Part shown: piece by piece, positions 23,784 to 33,132 of the stretch
Layout: each line of letters begins with the position of its first letter
How positions within the stretch are numbered: the stretch's first letter is position 1
NCBI GenBank assembly: GCA_947493945.1
Contig: CANLSR010000010.1
Span: 54,298 to 118,297 of the forward strand
Direction of reading: 5' to 3'
From: an uncultured bacterium
GTDB taxonomy: Bacteria; Bacteroidota; Rhodothermia; Rhodothermales; Rubricoccaceae
Length of the DNA stretch: 64,000 nt
The notes under the pieces: model-generated
Database searches by the model: none
What the model was told of the DNA's origin: nothing
The model's input: the letters and a program-made list of their open reading frames with translations, nothing else
Position numbers and translations under genes: made by a program

Positions 23784-24773
23784 ATGCCCCCGATTCGTCC
23801 AGGTTCTCGCGTCTTCGTGGCCGGCCACCGCGGCATGGTGGGCTCGGCCGTCGTCCGCCGCCTGTCGCGCGAGCCGGTCGAGGTGATCACGCGGACGCGC
23901 GGCGAGCTGGATCTGCGCGACGCCACCGCCGTCCGGGCCTTTTTCGAGGCCGAGCAGCCGACGCACCTGGTGCTGGCCGCCGCCAAGGTGGGCGGCATCC
24001 TGGCCAACGCGACCTACCCGGCCGACTTCGTGCGCGACAACCTGGCCATCGAGCTCGGCGTGCTCGGCGCCGCCCACGACAGCGGCGTCGGCCAGCGCGG
24101 GCGGATGGTGTTTTTGGGTTCGTCGTGCATCTACCCGCGCGAGGCGCCCCAGCCGATGCGCGAGGAGCACCTGCTCACCGGGCCGCTCGAGCCCACCAAC
24201 CGCGCCTACGCCATCGCCAAGATCGCCGGCGTCGAGCTCGCCGAGTCGTTCCACCGCCAGTCGGGCGACGACGCGGTGAGCCTGATGCCGACCAACCTGT
24301 ACGGGCCGGGCGACAACTTCGACCTGGAGACCAGCCACGTGCTGCCGGCGCTGATCCGCCGCTTCGACGAGTCCCGCGGCGCCGGCGCGGACGGCGGCGA
24401 CGCGCCGGTGACGCTGTGGGGCTCCGGCTCCCCCCGCCGGGAGTTTCTCCACGCCGACGACCTGGCGGACGCCATCGTCCACGTGCTGGGGCTCTCCGAG
24501 TCCGAGATCCGCGAGGTGGCGCCCGACGGGCTGCTCAACGTGGGCGTGGGCGAGGACCTCTCCATCCGCCAGCTGGGCGAGACCATCCGCGACGTGGTGG
24601 GCGCCACGAGCGAGATCCGCTGGGACGACACCAAGCCCGACGGCACGCCGCGCAAGCTGCTCGACGTGTCCCGGATGCGGGCCCTGGGGTGGTCGGCGAC
24701 GACCAGCCTCCAGTCTGGCATCGAATCTGCTACGCAGTGGTACCGACAGCACTTCAACACCGACGCCTCGTAA
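23784..24773 (+). CDS. fcl: GDP-L-fucose synthase
   Basis: This 329-residue short-chain dehydrogenase/reductase converts GDP-4-keto-6-deoxy-mannose to GDP-L-fucose by epimerisation and NADPH reduction. The N-terminal [16 protein letters not shown] nucleotide-binding motif, [19 protein letters not shown] and [11 protein letters not shown] (Tyr-X3-Lys) are as in WcaG/Fcl. The stop overlaps the ATG of gmd by one base (TAATG), so the two genes that together make GDP-fucose are translationally coupled. They form an operon that opens the polysaccharide part of the window. Confidence 0.95.
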   Translation: MPPIRPGSRVFVAGHRGMVGSAVVRRLSREPVEVITRTRGELDLRDATAVRAFFEAEQPTHLVLAAAKVGGILANATYPADFVRDNLAIELGVLGAAHDSGVGQRGRMVFLGSSCIYPREAPQPMREEHLLTGPLEPTNRAYAIAKIAGVELAESFHRQSGDDAVSLMPTNLYGPGDNFDLETSHVLPALIRRFDESRGAGADGGDAPVTLWGSGSPRREFLHADDLADAIVHVLGLSESEIREVAPDGLLNVGVGEDLSIRQLGETIRDVVGATSEIRWDDTKPDGTPRKLLDVSRMRALGWSATTSLQSGIESATQWYRQHFNTDAS

Positions 24774-25855
24774 TGGAACACTCGCCACGCCGCCGCGCGC
24801 TCATCACCGGGGTCACCGGTCAGGACGGGTCCTACCTCTCGGAGCTCCTGCTCGAAAAGGGCTACCAGGTCCACGGCCTCAAGCGCCGCGCGAGCTCGTT
24901 CAACACCGACCGCGTCGACCACCTCTACCAGGACCCGCACGACGACGACGTCCGGTTCCGTCTCCACTACGGGGACATGACGGACTCGACGAACCTCATC
25001 CGGATCGTCCAGGAGGTCCAGCCCGACGAGATCTACAACCTGGCGGCCCAGAGCCACGTCGCGGTCTCGTTCGACACGCCCGAGTACACGGCCAACGCCG
25101 ACGCCGTGGGCACGCTCCGGCTCTTGGAGGCCATCCGGATCCTGGGCATGAACGACACGTGCCGCTTTTACCAGGCGTCGACCAGCGAGCTCTACGGCGC
25201 CGTCCGGGAGTCGCCGCAGTCGGAGACGACGCCGTTCTACCCGCGCTCGCCGTACGGCGCGGCCAAGCTCTACGCCTACTGGATCACGGTCAACTACCGT
25301 GAGGCCTACGGCATCCACGCCTCGAACGGCGTCCTGTTCAACCACGAGAGCCCGCGCCGCGGCGAGACGTTCGTGACGCGCAAGGTGACGCGCGCGGTCG
25401 CGGCCATCGCCGCCGGCCTCCAGGACGAGGTGTTCCTGGGCAACTTGGACGCGCGCCGCGACTGGGGCCACGCTAGGGACTACGTGGAGGGCATGTGGCG
25501 GATCGTGCAGCACGACGCGGGCGACGATTGGGTGCTCGCGACGGGCCGCACGACGACGGTCCGCCGGTTCTGCGAGCTGGCGTTCGCCGCCGCCGACATC
25601 GAGGTCGCGTGGGAGGGCGCCGGCGAGGACGAGGTCGGGCGCCGCACCGACACCGGCGCCGTGGTCGTGCGCATCGACCCGGCGTACTACCGCCCGACCG
25701 AGGTGGAACTGCTGCTGGGTGACCCGTCCAAGGCGGACCGCGAGCTGGGCTGGCGCGCCACGACGTCGCTCGAAGACATGATCTCCGAGATGGTCGCCTC
25801 CGACCGGGCGGAGCTCGCGTGGACCGCCGAGGAGGAGCTGAGCCGCTTGGCGTGA
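24773..25855 (+). CDS. gmd: GDP-mannose 4,6-dehydratase
   Basis: At 360 residues this NADP-dependent enzyme makes GDP-4-keto-6-deoxy-D-mannose, the substrate of the neighbouring fcl product. Key segments are [49 protein letters not shown], the catalytic [10 protein letters not shown] (Tyr-X3-Lys) and [23 protein letters not shown] at 24773 overlaps the fcl stop. A CCGCTGGCGG-type hairpin begins 8 bases after the stop and faces the convergent phosphoesterase gene. Confidence 0.97.
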   Translation: MEHSPRRRALITGVTGQDGSYLSELLLEKGYQVHGLKRRASSFNTDRVDHLYQDPHDDDVRFRLHYGDMTDSTNLIRIVQEVQPDEIYNLAAQSHVAVSFDTPEYTANADAVGTLRLLEAIRILGMNDTCRFYQASTSELYGAVRESPQSETTPFYPRSPYGAAKLYAYWITVNYREAYGIHASNGVLFNHESPRRGETFVTRKVTRAVAAIAAGLQDEVFLGNLDARRDWGHARDYVEGMWRIVQHDAGDDWVLATGRTTTVRRFCELAFAAADIEVAWEGAGEDEVGRRTDTGAVVVRIDPAYYRPTEVELLLGDPSKADRELGWRATTSLEDMISEMVASDRAELAWTAEEELSRLA

Positions 25856-25862
25856 GCCGCCG

Positions 25863-25891
25863 CCCGCTGGCGGGGACGCTCCGCCAGCGGG
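25863..25891. repeat. CCGCTGGCGG-family hairpin between convergent genes
   Basis: Eleven-bp perfect arms CCCGCTGGCGG (25863-25873) and CCGCCAGCGGG (25881-25891) enclose GGACGCT. It sits between the gmd stop and the stop of the opposing phosphoesterase gene, a place where a bidirectional terminator is expected. Confidence 0.75.
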
Positions 25892-25933
25892 ACGGGCACT
25901 CGCCGGCCGAGGGCCGCCGCCAGTAGGGGCGAG

Positions 25934-26635
25934 CTACTCGCCCGTCCGCAGCCGCTCGGCCAGCCGGGCGGGCAGCCCGCGCTCGTGGACCCGGGCGACC
26001 GTCGAGGCCACGTCGTAGTGCACCCGGACGGTCTCGACCGTGCCCGCGTCGGTGTCGTACAGCGCGAACGACAGGCGCGGGTCGCGGTCGCGGGGCTGGC
26101 CCACGCTGCCGACGTCGACCAGGAAGCGGTGGCCGGGGCGGACGGTGAACACGCCCAGCGCGTCTGACACGACGGCGGGCTTGTGGGAGTGGCCGACAAA
26201 GCAGATCGGCGTCTCGAAGGCGCCGAACTGGGCCTGAACCGCCTGGAACGAGTTTAGCCGCGGCCACGACGCAGGCGCCCGCGGCCCGGCGTGGACGAGC
26301 GTGGCGCCGTGGCTCTCGACCATCAGCGGCAGGCCCGCCAGCCACTGGCGCTGATCGTCGTCGAGCCATTCGCGGTGGCGCCGGGCGGCTTCCTGGCCGT
26401 CCTTGGGCAGCACCGCGAGCCCCTCGTCGCGGGCGACGGCGGCGTCGTGGTTGCCCAGGACCGTGGCCCCGCTCCGCTCGCGGATCAGGTCGACGCAGGC
26501 CTCGGGGTCGGGTCCATAACCCACGACGTCGCCCAGGCAGACCACGGCGCCTGCCCCTCGTTGGTCGGCCTCGGCGAGCGCGGTCTGGAGCGCGGCGAGG
26601 TTGGCGTGGACATCCGACAAGACGGCGACGAGCAT
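25934..26635 (-). CDS. Calcineurin-like metallophosphoesterase (YfcE/MJ0936-like)
   Basis: This 233-residue cytoplasmic enzyme has the metal-binding motifs SDVHANLAAL, GDVVGYGPDPEAC, LGNHD, LVHAG and GHSHKP of the calcineurin-like superfamily, and resembles the small phosphodiesterases of the YfcE/MJ0936 type. The natural substrate is unknown. ATG 26635 (MLVAVLSDVHAN) is chosen as the family N-terminus. It is divergent from the Wzc-like gene, with 131 bases between that must hold both promoters. Confidence 0.9.
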   Translation of the reverse strand: MLVAVLSDVHANLAALQTALAEADQRGAGAVVCLGDVVGYGPDPEACVDLIRERSGATVLGNHDAAVARDEGLAVLPKDGQEAARRHREWLDDDQRQWLAGLPLMVESHGATLVHAGPRAPASWPRLNSFQAVQAQFGAFETPICFVGHSHKPAVVSDALGVFTVRPGHRFLVDVGSVGQPRDRDPRLSFALYDTDAGTVETVRVHYDVASTVARVHERGLPARLAERLRTGE

Positions 26636-26766
26636 GAATGAGGGGACCGTGGGGGGGCGGTGAAGATATCTCCCGTTGGGGCGGGCCCTCCGGTCTGGCC
26701 CTAAGATCTGCGCGGGCGCCCGGTATCTTCGCGCGCCCGGGTCCTGGCCGCCTCCCACCACCACCG

Positions 26767-29106
26767 ATGTCCGCTCCGTCCTATCCCGAGACCGCCCGGC
26801 CGCCGCTGGCGCCTGCGCTGGACCCGGTGGGCCACGTGGCGCACGACGACGGGCTCAGCCTCCGCGAGCTGATCGACCTGCTGCTGCGTGGGAAGTGGAT
26901 CATGCTGGCCGCCGCCGCGGCGCTGCTGGTGCCGACGTTGATATACAACGTGCTCCAGCCGTCCGTCTACCGGTCGACGGCGACGCTGCTGGTCCAGAAA
27001 GAGCGGTCGGCCCTCCAGGGCGTCTTGCCGAGCGCATCCGCCTTTACCCAGCCCCAGGACGACCTCGCCAACGAGGTCCTCCTCCTCCGCCAGTCGATGC
27101 CGCTTGCGGAGGCGGCCGCTGAGCAGCTCGTCCAGCAACGGCGAGCGCCGGGCAGCGACGCGCCGCTTACCATCCTGGAGCCGCTCGACGACGGCTCCGC
27201 GCCGACGGTGCAGGACGTCGCCTTCCGTCTCCAGGACGACTACATCTCGGCGACGCAGGTCGGCGACGGCGCTACGGCGGTGTGGGTGACGGCCGAGAGC
27301 ACCGACCCGGCGGAGGCCGAACACATCGCGAACGTTTACGCCGGGGCCTTCGTGGAGCTGACGCTCCAGCAGAGCCGCTCGGGGATCACTCAATCGCGCG
27401 AGTTCCTGGGCGAGCAGCTGGAGGACCAGGGCGAGGAGCTCCGCCGACGCGATGCCGAGGTCCAGAACTTTATCGAGCGCGAGGACGCCGTCGCGCTCGA
27501 CGTCGAGACTGAGCAGATCGTGACCACCATCGGCGAGCTAGAAGGCCAGATCGGAGCACTCGACGTGAACAGCCAGACCCAGCAGGCGCGGCTGGCGGCC
27601 CTCCGGGGAGAGTTGAGCCGCATCGAGCCTCTCTTGACTCAACGGTTGGGCTCAGGGCTGGACGCCGAGCTAGAGGCGGCCCAGGGCCGGGTGCAGGAGA
27701 TCGAGGCCCAGCTGGAGGCGATCTACGCTCGGACGCCCGAGTACCGGTCCGCACCGTCGTCTGCCGATCCCGAACTCGGGAGGCTGCGGGGCCAGCTGGA
27801 GCAGGCGCGCGGGCGAGTTCGCGCGCTGGCCGACCGGCTGGCGAGCCAGTCCATCGCCTCGGGCAGCGGCCCCGGCGAGCAGAGCGCCGGGTTCGCCCGC
27901 GCTGCCACGTTGCGGACCGAGATCTCCGAGGCCGAGGTGGCCTTGGCCGGAGCCCGCGCCCGCCGCGCCCAACTCGCCCGCCAGCTGGCGGCGGCAGAGG
28001 CCGACCTGAGCCAGATCCCCGCCCAGTCCATTGAGCTCGCCCAGCTCCAGCGCGGCCGGATGGCGGCCGAGGCGCTCTACGCGGCGCTCCAGACGAACTA
28101 CCAGGAGGTCCAGGTCGCCGAGCAGTCCCAGATCGGGATCGGCCGGGTGATCCGCCCCGCCTACGCCTCGGAGATCCCGGTCGCGCCTAACCGCGTGCGC
28201 AACGTGCTGCTGGCGCTCGTGGCTGGCATCGGCCTGGGCGGACTGCTGGCCGTCGCCAAGGTGCGGCTGGACCACCGGATCCACGTCCCGGACGACGTGA
28301 CGGGCCTGGGCTACCCGCTGGTGGCCACCGTCCCGGACACCAACGACCTGATCGCGCGCGACTTCGGCGGGGCCGAGACGATCGCCGTCGGCGGGCGCGA
28401 GATCGACGCGCACGTGGTGACGCTCCTCAACCCGATGGCCACCGCCAGCGAGTCGTACCGGGGGCTGCGGACGGCCGTCCAGTTTAGCCGGCCCGACGTG
28501 GTGGTGCAGACGATCCTGGTGACCAGCGCCAACCCGGCCGAGGGCAAGAGCACGACGTCGGCCAACCTGGCCGTGGCGCTGGCGCAGGCCGGGCGCCGCG
28601 TGCTGCTGGTCGACGCCGACCTCCGCAAGCCGTCGGTGCACCGCAAGCTGGGGCTGGCGCGCGAGCCCGGCCTGGTGCAGCAGCTGTTCGACGGCGCCAC
28701 CTTCGACCCGGGCGCCATCCCGTTCGTCGCCGACAACCTCCAGGTGCTGACGGCCGGCAGCATCGTCCCCAACCCGTCGGAGCTGATCGGCTCGAAGCGG
28801 ATGCGCGACGTGATCGACCAGATGCGCGAGGCCTTCGACATCGTCCTGTTTGACGCGCCGCCGGTGCTGGCGGCAACCGACGCCGTCCTACTCTCGACAC
28901 AGTGCGACGCGACGGTGGTGGTCTGCAAGGCGGGGTCGACCAAGGACTACGAGCTAGAGTCAGCCTACGAGGCGTTGCAGGGCGTGGGTGCCAGCATCAT
29001 TGGCACGGTGCTTAACGGGTTCGATGTGTCGCAGGCCTACGGGTATAAATACAAGTACGCATACCGTTATGGGAATGACTACGCTTACGGGGCCGATGCG
29101 TCGTAG
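26767..29106 (+). CDS. Wzc-like polysaccharide copolymerase with C-terminal BY-kinase domain
   Basis: At 779 residues it has the Wzz chain-length domain with two membrane segments (about residues 43-63 and 480-500), a long coiled-coil periplasmic part (glutamine- and glutamate-rich, about 200-450) and a cytoplasmic bacterial tyrosine kinase domain. The kinase shows Walker A in SANPAEGKSTTSANLA, the Walker A' LLVDADLRKP and Walker B VLFDAPPV. The end holds a tyrosine cluster (YGYKYKYAYRYGNDYAYG), the usual autophosphorylation tail. Such proteins drive polymer length and export in the Wzx/Wzy pathway. It overlaps the export gene by 11 bases, so the pair is coupled. Confidence 0.94.
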   Translation: MSAPSYPETARPPLAPALDPVGHVAHDDGLSLRELIDLLLRGKWIMLAAAAALLVPTLIYNVLQPSVYRSTATLLVQKERSALQGVLPSASAFTQPQDDLANEVLLLRQSMPLAEAAAEQLVQQRRAPGSDAPLTILEPLDDGSAPTVQDVAFRLQDDYISATQVGDGATAVWVTAESTDPAEAEHIANVYAGAFVELTLQQSRSGITQSREFLGEQLEDQGEELRRRDAEVQNFIEREDAVALDVETEQIVTTIGELEGQIGALDVNSQTQQARLAALRGELSRIEPLLTQRLGSGLDAELEAAQGRVQEIEAQLEAIYARTPEYRSAPSSADPELGRLRGQLEQARGRVRALADRLASQSIASGSGPGEQSAGFARAATLRTEISEAEVALAGARARRAQLARQLAAAEADLSQIPAQSIELAQLQRGRMAAEALYAALQTNYQEVQVAEQSQIGIGRVIRPAYASEIPVAPNRVRNVLLALVAGIGLGGLLAVAKVRLDHRIHVPDDVTGLGYPLVATVPDTNDLIARDFGGAETIAVGGREIDAHVVTLLNPMATASESYRGLRTAVQFSRPDVVVQTILVTSANPAEGKSTTSANLAVALAQAGRRVLLVDADLRKPSVHRKLGLAREPGLVQQLFDGATFDPGAIPFVADNLQVLTAGSIVPNPSELIGSKRMRDVIDQMREAFDIVLFDAPPVLAATDAVLLSTQCDATVVVCKAGSTKDYELESAYEALQGVGASIIGTVLNGFDVSQAYGYKYKYAYRYGNDYAYGADAS

Positions 29107-29899
29107 CTCCGCCGTCCGCTTTGCCGTCGTGCTCTGCCTCTCGCTCACCGCGAGCGCCAGCGCTCAGGTGCTGGGCCGGACAGACGGCCGCGAGGCGTCT
29201 GCGGCGGGGTACTACGTGAACGCGCTCCCCAACGAGCCCACCATCCGAGTCGCCGTCCAGGGCGACGTGCCCCGGACCGGCATCTATGACCTGGGCCGTG
29301 GCTTCGACCTCAACGCCCTGCTGGCGATGGCCGGCGGCCCCAGTGTCTTCGCCAACCTGGACCCGCGCGACCTACGAGACCTACGCGATCTGCGCGACCC
29401 CAGAGTGCAGGTCCGGCTCCGGCGGGGGGACGGCCGCGAGGTGGTGTACGAGACCGACTACCAGGCACTTCTGACCGGCGAGTCGGCCGCCCCGATTCTG
29501 GCCGACGGCGACGTGGTGCTGGTGGAGACGCTCTACGAGCGCGGGGTCTACGTGTGGGGCGCCGTCCGCGACCCCGGATTCTTCGAGGTCGGCCCAGACG
29601 TGGATGCCGTGCGGCTGCTCGCCCTCGCAGGCGGGCCTCAAGGCGACGGCGCGCGAGCCCAAGACGTAATCACCGACGCGACGGTCGCCATCATCCGTCC
29701 CAACGCTGGCGTCATCTACCAAGCCTCGCTGGAGGAGTTTGTGATCGGTACCGGCCTTCCTAGCTTGGCCGACGGCGACGCGCTCCAGGTAGAGGTGGTC
29801 CAGCGGAACCGGTTCACCTTCCGCGACGGTGTTTCGGTCGTGGGTTCGGTCGCCGCGGTTGTGGCCGTCGTCCTCAGCCTCATTCGGAGCGGGAACTGA
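29096..29899 (+). CDS. Polysaccharide export protein with SLBB domains (Wza-like)
   Basis: This 267-residue protein has a signal peptide (AVRFAVVLCLSLTASASAQ), two SLBB-like segments (VAVQGDVPRTGIYDLGRGFD and VYVWGAVRDPGFFEVGPDV) and a C-terminal hydrophobic helix (VVGSVAAVVAVVLSLI). It is shorter than E. coli Wza but keeps the SLBB logic of polysaccharide export channels. A small internal repeat, LRDLRDLRD, lies near residue 95. ATG 29096 overlaps the Wzc-like gene and gives a clean signal peptide. It probably forms or contacts the outer-membrane exit for the polymer. Confidence 0.85.
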   Translation: MRRSSAVRFAVVLCLSLTASASAQVLGRTDGREASAAGYYVNALPNEPTIRVAVQGDVPRTGIYDLGRGFDLNALLAMAGGPSVFANLDPRDLRDLRDLRDPRVQVRLRRGDGREVVYETDYQALLTGESAAPILADGDVVLVETLYERGVYVWGAVRDPGFFEVGPDVDAVRLLALAGGPQGDGARAQDVITDATVAIIRPNAGVIYQASLEEFVIGTGLPSLADGDALQVEVVQRNRFTFRDGVSVVGSVAAVVAVVLSLIRSGN

Positions 29900-30082
29900 C
29901 GCCCGCTCCGCATAAACTTTCTGCCGCTTCCCGATCCATCTTCAACCCGATTTGCCGCAGGAACAGCCGAGTTTACCGGCCCATCTTAGCTGAGGTGCTG
30001 AGTTTGCGGCGTGGCTGAGCCAGCTTGCAAATGATTCCTAGTGATCCTGGCCTCCTCGTTGACCCTAAACCCCGTCTGCTCG

Positions 30083-31462
30083 ATGTCCCCTACCGTCACC
30101 TCTGAAGCTTCTCCCTCAACGGCCTCCGGTCAGTCTCCTCGCGAGAAGGCCCTCGCGCGCATCGCCAGTGGCCAGGCCACGATGGCGATCGTCGGGATGG
30201 GCTACGTCGGCTTGCCGCTGGCGACCGTGTTTGCCCAGGCGGGACTCCGCGTGATCGGGCTGGACGTGAGCCCAGAGCGGATGGACCAGTTGAACGCCGG
30301 CGAGAGCTACATCGAGGACGTGCCGTCGGCGCTGGTGGCCGAGTTGGTCGAAGCGGGCACGCTGCGAGGCACCACCGATTTCGACGTGCTCGCCGAGGTG
30401 GATGCAATCTCGATCTGCGTGCCGACGCCGCTGGGCAAGACGCGGGACCCTGACATTAGCTACATCGCCGCTGTGTGCGAGCAGATCGGGCCGCGGATCC
30501 GGCCTGGGCAGACGGTGGTGCTCGAATCAACGACCTACCCAGGCACTACCCGTGAGGTAATCCTGCCGGTGTTGGAAGCCAGCGGTCTCAAGGCCGGCGA
30601 GGACTTTTTCTTAGCCTTCAGCCCTGAACGCGTCGATCCGGGTCGCGAGGACTTTACGACCAAGAACACGCCCAAGGTGATGGGTGGCATGACGCCGGCC
30701 TGCGCTGAGGTGGCGACAGCGCTCTACCAGACGGCCATCGACACCGTCGTGCCGGTCTCCAGCCCGGAGGCGGCCGAGATGGTCAAACTGCTGGAGAACA
30801 CCTTCCGCTCGGTCAACATCGGGTTGGTCAACGAGGTGCTCCTGATGTGCGACAAGCTGGGGCTGAACGCCTGGGAAGTCATCGAGGCTGCGGCTACCAA
30901 GCCATTCGGATACATGAAGTTCACGCCTGGACCAGGGCTGGGCGGTCACTGCATCCCCATCGATCCACTCTATCTGTCGTGGAAGATGAAGAGCCTCAAC
31001 TACACCGCTCGGTTTATCGACCTAGCGAGCGAGGTCAACACGGCAATGCCAGAGTTCTGGGTTGAGCGCGTGCAGGATGCTCTGAATGGGGAGCAGAAGG
31101 CTGTCAATGGCGCTCGTGTGCTGGTGCTGGGTATCGCCTACAAGCGCGACATCCAGGACGTGCGCGAAAGTCCGGCCCTCGACATCATGCGGTTGCTGGA
31201 GAAGAAGGGGGCTCACGTGGAGTACCACGACCCCCACGTGCCGTCGTTCGTGGAAGACGGGGTCCCGATGGAGTCGGTCCAGGATCTAGACGCGGCACTG
31301 GCAGCGGCTGACATCGTGGTGGTTGTAACCGACCACTCGGTATACGATTGGGACGACGTGGCAGCCAAAGCCGAACTTGTGGTCGACACCCGGCACGTGG
31401 TTCCGGGGGCACACCAGCCGGCGCCCGACCCGAAGGCCGCGCAGCCCACCACGGCGGGCTGA
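30083..31462 (+). CDS. wbpA: Nucleotide-sugar dehydrogenase, WbpA-like (UDP-N-acetyl-D-glucosamine 6-dehydrogenase)
   Basis: The 459-residue enzyme oxidises the C6 of a UDP-HexNAc to a uronic acid with NAD. It has the N-terminal VGMGYVGLPLATVFAQAGL Rossmann motif, ESTTYPGTT, the catalytic PGPGLGGHCIPIDPLYLSWK (Cys nucleophile) and GIAYKRDIQDVRESPALDIM. Because the next genes are WbpB, WbpD and WbpE homologues, the substrate is most likely UDP-GlcNAc; ManNAc or glucose activity cannot be ruled out from sequence alone. ATG 30083 is preferred; the GTG 14 codons earlier is possible. The 183-base spacer upstream should hold the operon promoter. Confidence 0.88.
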   Translation: MSPTVTSEASPSTASGQSPREKALARIASGQATMAIVGMGYVGLPLATVFAQAGLRVIGLDVSPERMDQLNAGESYIEDVPSALVAELVEAGTLRGTTDFDVLAEVDAISICVPTPLGKTRDPDISYIAAVCEQIGPRIRPGQTVVLESTTYPGTTREVILPVLEASGLKAGEDFFLAFSPERVDPGREDFTTKNTPKVMGGMTPACAEVATALYQTAIDTVVPVSSPEAAEMVKLLENTFRSVNIGLVNEVLLMCDKLGLNAWEVIEAAATKPFGYMKFTPGPGLGGHCIPIDPLYLSWKMKSLNYTARFIDLASEVNTAMPEFWVERVQDALNGEQKAVNGARVLVLGIAYKRDIQDVRESPALDIMRLLEKKGAHVEYHDPHVPSFVEDGVPMESVQDLDAALAAADIVVVVTDHSVYDWDDVAAKAELVVDTRHVVPGAHQPAPDPKAAQPTTAG

Positions 31463-31497
31463 GACCGCCAGCGGAGCGAGGCGTAGGTTGCGGTCTC
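31461..31497 (+). promoter_or_regulatory. Inverted repeat with a TAGGTTG box between wbpA and wbpB
   Basis: GAGACCGC (31461-31468) and GCGGTCTC (31490-31497) are 8-bp perfect inverted arms. The left arm overlaps the wbpA stop, and a TAGGTTG box (31484-31490) lies just before the right arm, 21 bases upstream of the wbpB ATG. It may be a weak internal promoter or an mRNA hairpin; no T-run follows. Confidence 0.35.
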
Positions 31498-31510
31498 GGA
31501 CCTCCACCGC

Positions 31511-32467
31511 ATGACCCGCTTCGCGCTCACCGGACTGGCGGGCTACGTGGCCCCGCGCCACCTGCGTGCCATCCGCGACACCGGCGGCCAGCTGGTGGCC
31601 GCCGCCGACATGCACGACTCGGTCGGCGTGGTGGACCGCTTCTTCCCGGACGCGGCGTTCTTTACCGAGCACGAGCGGTTCGACCGGCACCTGGAAAAGC
31701 TTCGGCGCCAGGGCGAAGGCGTGGAGGTCGTGTCGGTGTGCTCGCCCAACCACTTGCACGACGCCCACGTGCGGCTAGCGCTCCGCGTCGGCGCCGACGC
31801 GCTGTGCGAGAAGCCGCTGGTGCTCAATCCCTGGAATCTGGACGCGTTGGAAGAGCTGGAGGGCGAATACGACCGTCGCGTGTGGACGGTGCTCCAGCTC
31901 CGCACGCACCCCGCGTTGGTGGCGCTTCGGGAAAGGCTGGACGAGGCGGAAACGCGGGCGTCGGTGCGGCTGACGTACGTGGCGCCGCGCGGCCGGTGGT
32001 ACCGCTACTCGTGGAAGGGCGACGTGAGCAAGTCCGGCGGGGTCGCGACCAACATCGGCGTGCACCTCTTCGACTTGGTGATCTGGCTGTTCGGGCCAGT
32101 CGAGAGCCAGACGGTCCACCTCCGGGAGCCGGAGCGCGCGGCGGGCCGGCTGGCGCTGGCGGGCGCCGATGTCGAGTGGTTCCTGTCGGTCGACGCCGCC
32201 GACCGGCCCCGAGACGCTCCGGCCGGAACATCCAGCTACCGCGCGATCACCGTCGACGACCACGACATCGAGTTCTCGGACGGCTTCGAGGACCTCCACA
32301 CGCGCGTTTACGAGCGGACGCTGGCGGGCGACGGCTTCGGCATCGACGCCGCGCGGCCGTCCATCGAACTCGTCCACGCCATCCGCCAGTCGACGGCGAC
32401 GGGCAGCGGAGGCGCGCACCCGTTCGCTAGCGGATCGGAGCGGACGCTGGACGCGCTGGCGTCGTGA
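31511..32467 (+). CDS. wbpB: Gfo/Idh/MocA-family oxidoreductase, WbpB-like
   Basis: At 318 residues this NAD-dependent oxidoreductase probably oxidises the 3-hydroxyl of UDP-GlcNAcA to give the 3-keto sugar that WbpE aminates. The N-terminal dinucleotide fold begins [20 protein letters not shown], followed by [18 protein letters not shown] and the substrate-side [13 protein letters not shown] (Lys of the EKP motif). The C-terminal domain has [20 protein letters not shown]. It sits between wbpA and wbpD and overlaps wbpD by 4 bases (GTGA). Confidence 0.9.
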   Translation: MTRFALTGLAGYVAPRHLRAIRDTGGQLVAAADMHDSVGVVDRFFPDAAFFTEHERFDRHLEKLRRQGEGVEVVSVCSPNHLHDAHVRLALRVGADALCEKPLVLNPWNLDALEELEGEYDRRVWTVLQLRTHPALVALRERLDEAETRASVRLTYVAPRGRWYRYSWKGDVSKSGGVATNIGVHLFDLVIWLFGPVESQTVHLREPERAAGRLALAGADVEWFLSVDAADRPRDAPAGTSSYRAITVDDHDIEFSDGFEDLHTRVYERTLAGDGFGIDAARPSIELVHAIRQSTATGSGGAHPFASGSERTLDALAS

Positions 32468-33132
32468 GCGGGCGCGTCCAGACGCTGGATGGCGTCCGCA
32501 TCCACGAATCCGCCTGGGTTGATGCGCCGGCTCTGATCGGGAAGGGAACGGCGGTGTGGCACTTTTGCCACGTCGAGGCCGGCGCCCAGATCGGCCGGGA
32601 CTGCATGTTGGGGCAGAACGTCTACGTGGCCGCGGGTGCCGAGATCGGCGACCGAGTGCGGATCCAAAACAACGTCTCGGTCTATCGGGGGGCCGTACTT
32701 GAATCAGACGTCTTCCTCGGTCCGAGCTGCGTACTCACCAACGTTGTCAACCCGCGCGCGGAGATCAACCGCCAGTCGGCGGTTCAGACGACGCGCATCT
32801 GCCGCGGCGCGACCGTCGGCGCCAACGCGACGGTCGTGTGCGGCGTGACGCTGGGCCGCTACGCCTTCGTCGGCGCCGGCGCCGTGGTGACACGCGACGT
32901 GGCCGACTACGCGCTGGTCGTGGGCACGCCAGCCCGGCAGACGGGCTGGATGAGCCGCCACGGCCACCGGCTGGCGGTCGCGGCCGACGGGACGGCGACG
33001 TGCCCGGAGTCCGGCCTGCGCTACCGGTTGGCGGATGGCGAGATGCGGTGCTTAGATCTGGACGAGGACGAGACGCTGAAAGACCGCCCCGTCGGCGCCG
33101 TCCCGTACGGCACCCGTCGTCACGACCCATGA
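32464..33132 (+). CDS. wbpD: UDP-2-acetamido-3-amino-glucuronate N-acetyltransferase, WbpD-like
   Basis: This 222-residue left-handed beta-helix acetyltransferase shows regular hexapeptide repeats ([43 protein letters not shown]-type turns) and the active-site region [20 protein letters not shown]. It would add acetyl to the 3-amino group made by WbpE, yielding UDP-GlcNAc(3NAc)A. The C-terminal ~55 residues (from about 168) form an extra tail with a [10 protein letters not shown] segment. It starts at GTG 32464, overlapping wbpB, and its stop overlaps wbpE. Confidence 0.9.
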   Translation: MSGRVQTLDGVRIHESAWVDAPALIGKGTAVWHFCHVEAGAQIGRDCMLGQNVYVAAGAEIGDRVRIQNNVSVYRGAVLESDVFLGPSCVLTNVVNPRAEINRQSAVQTTRICRGATVGANATVVCGVTLGRYAFVGAGAVVTRDVADYALVVGTPARQTGWMSRHGHRLAVAADGTATCPESGLRYRLADGEMRCLDLDEDETLKDRPVGAVPYGTRRHDP

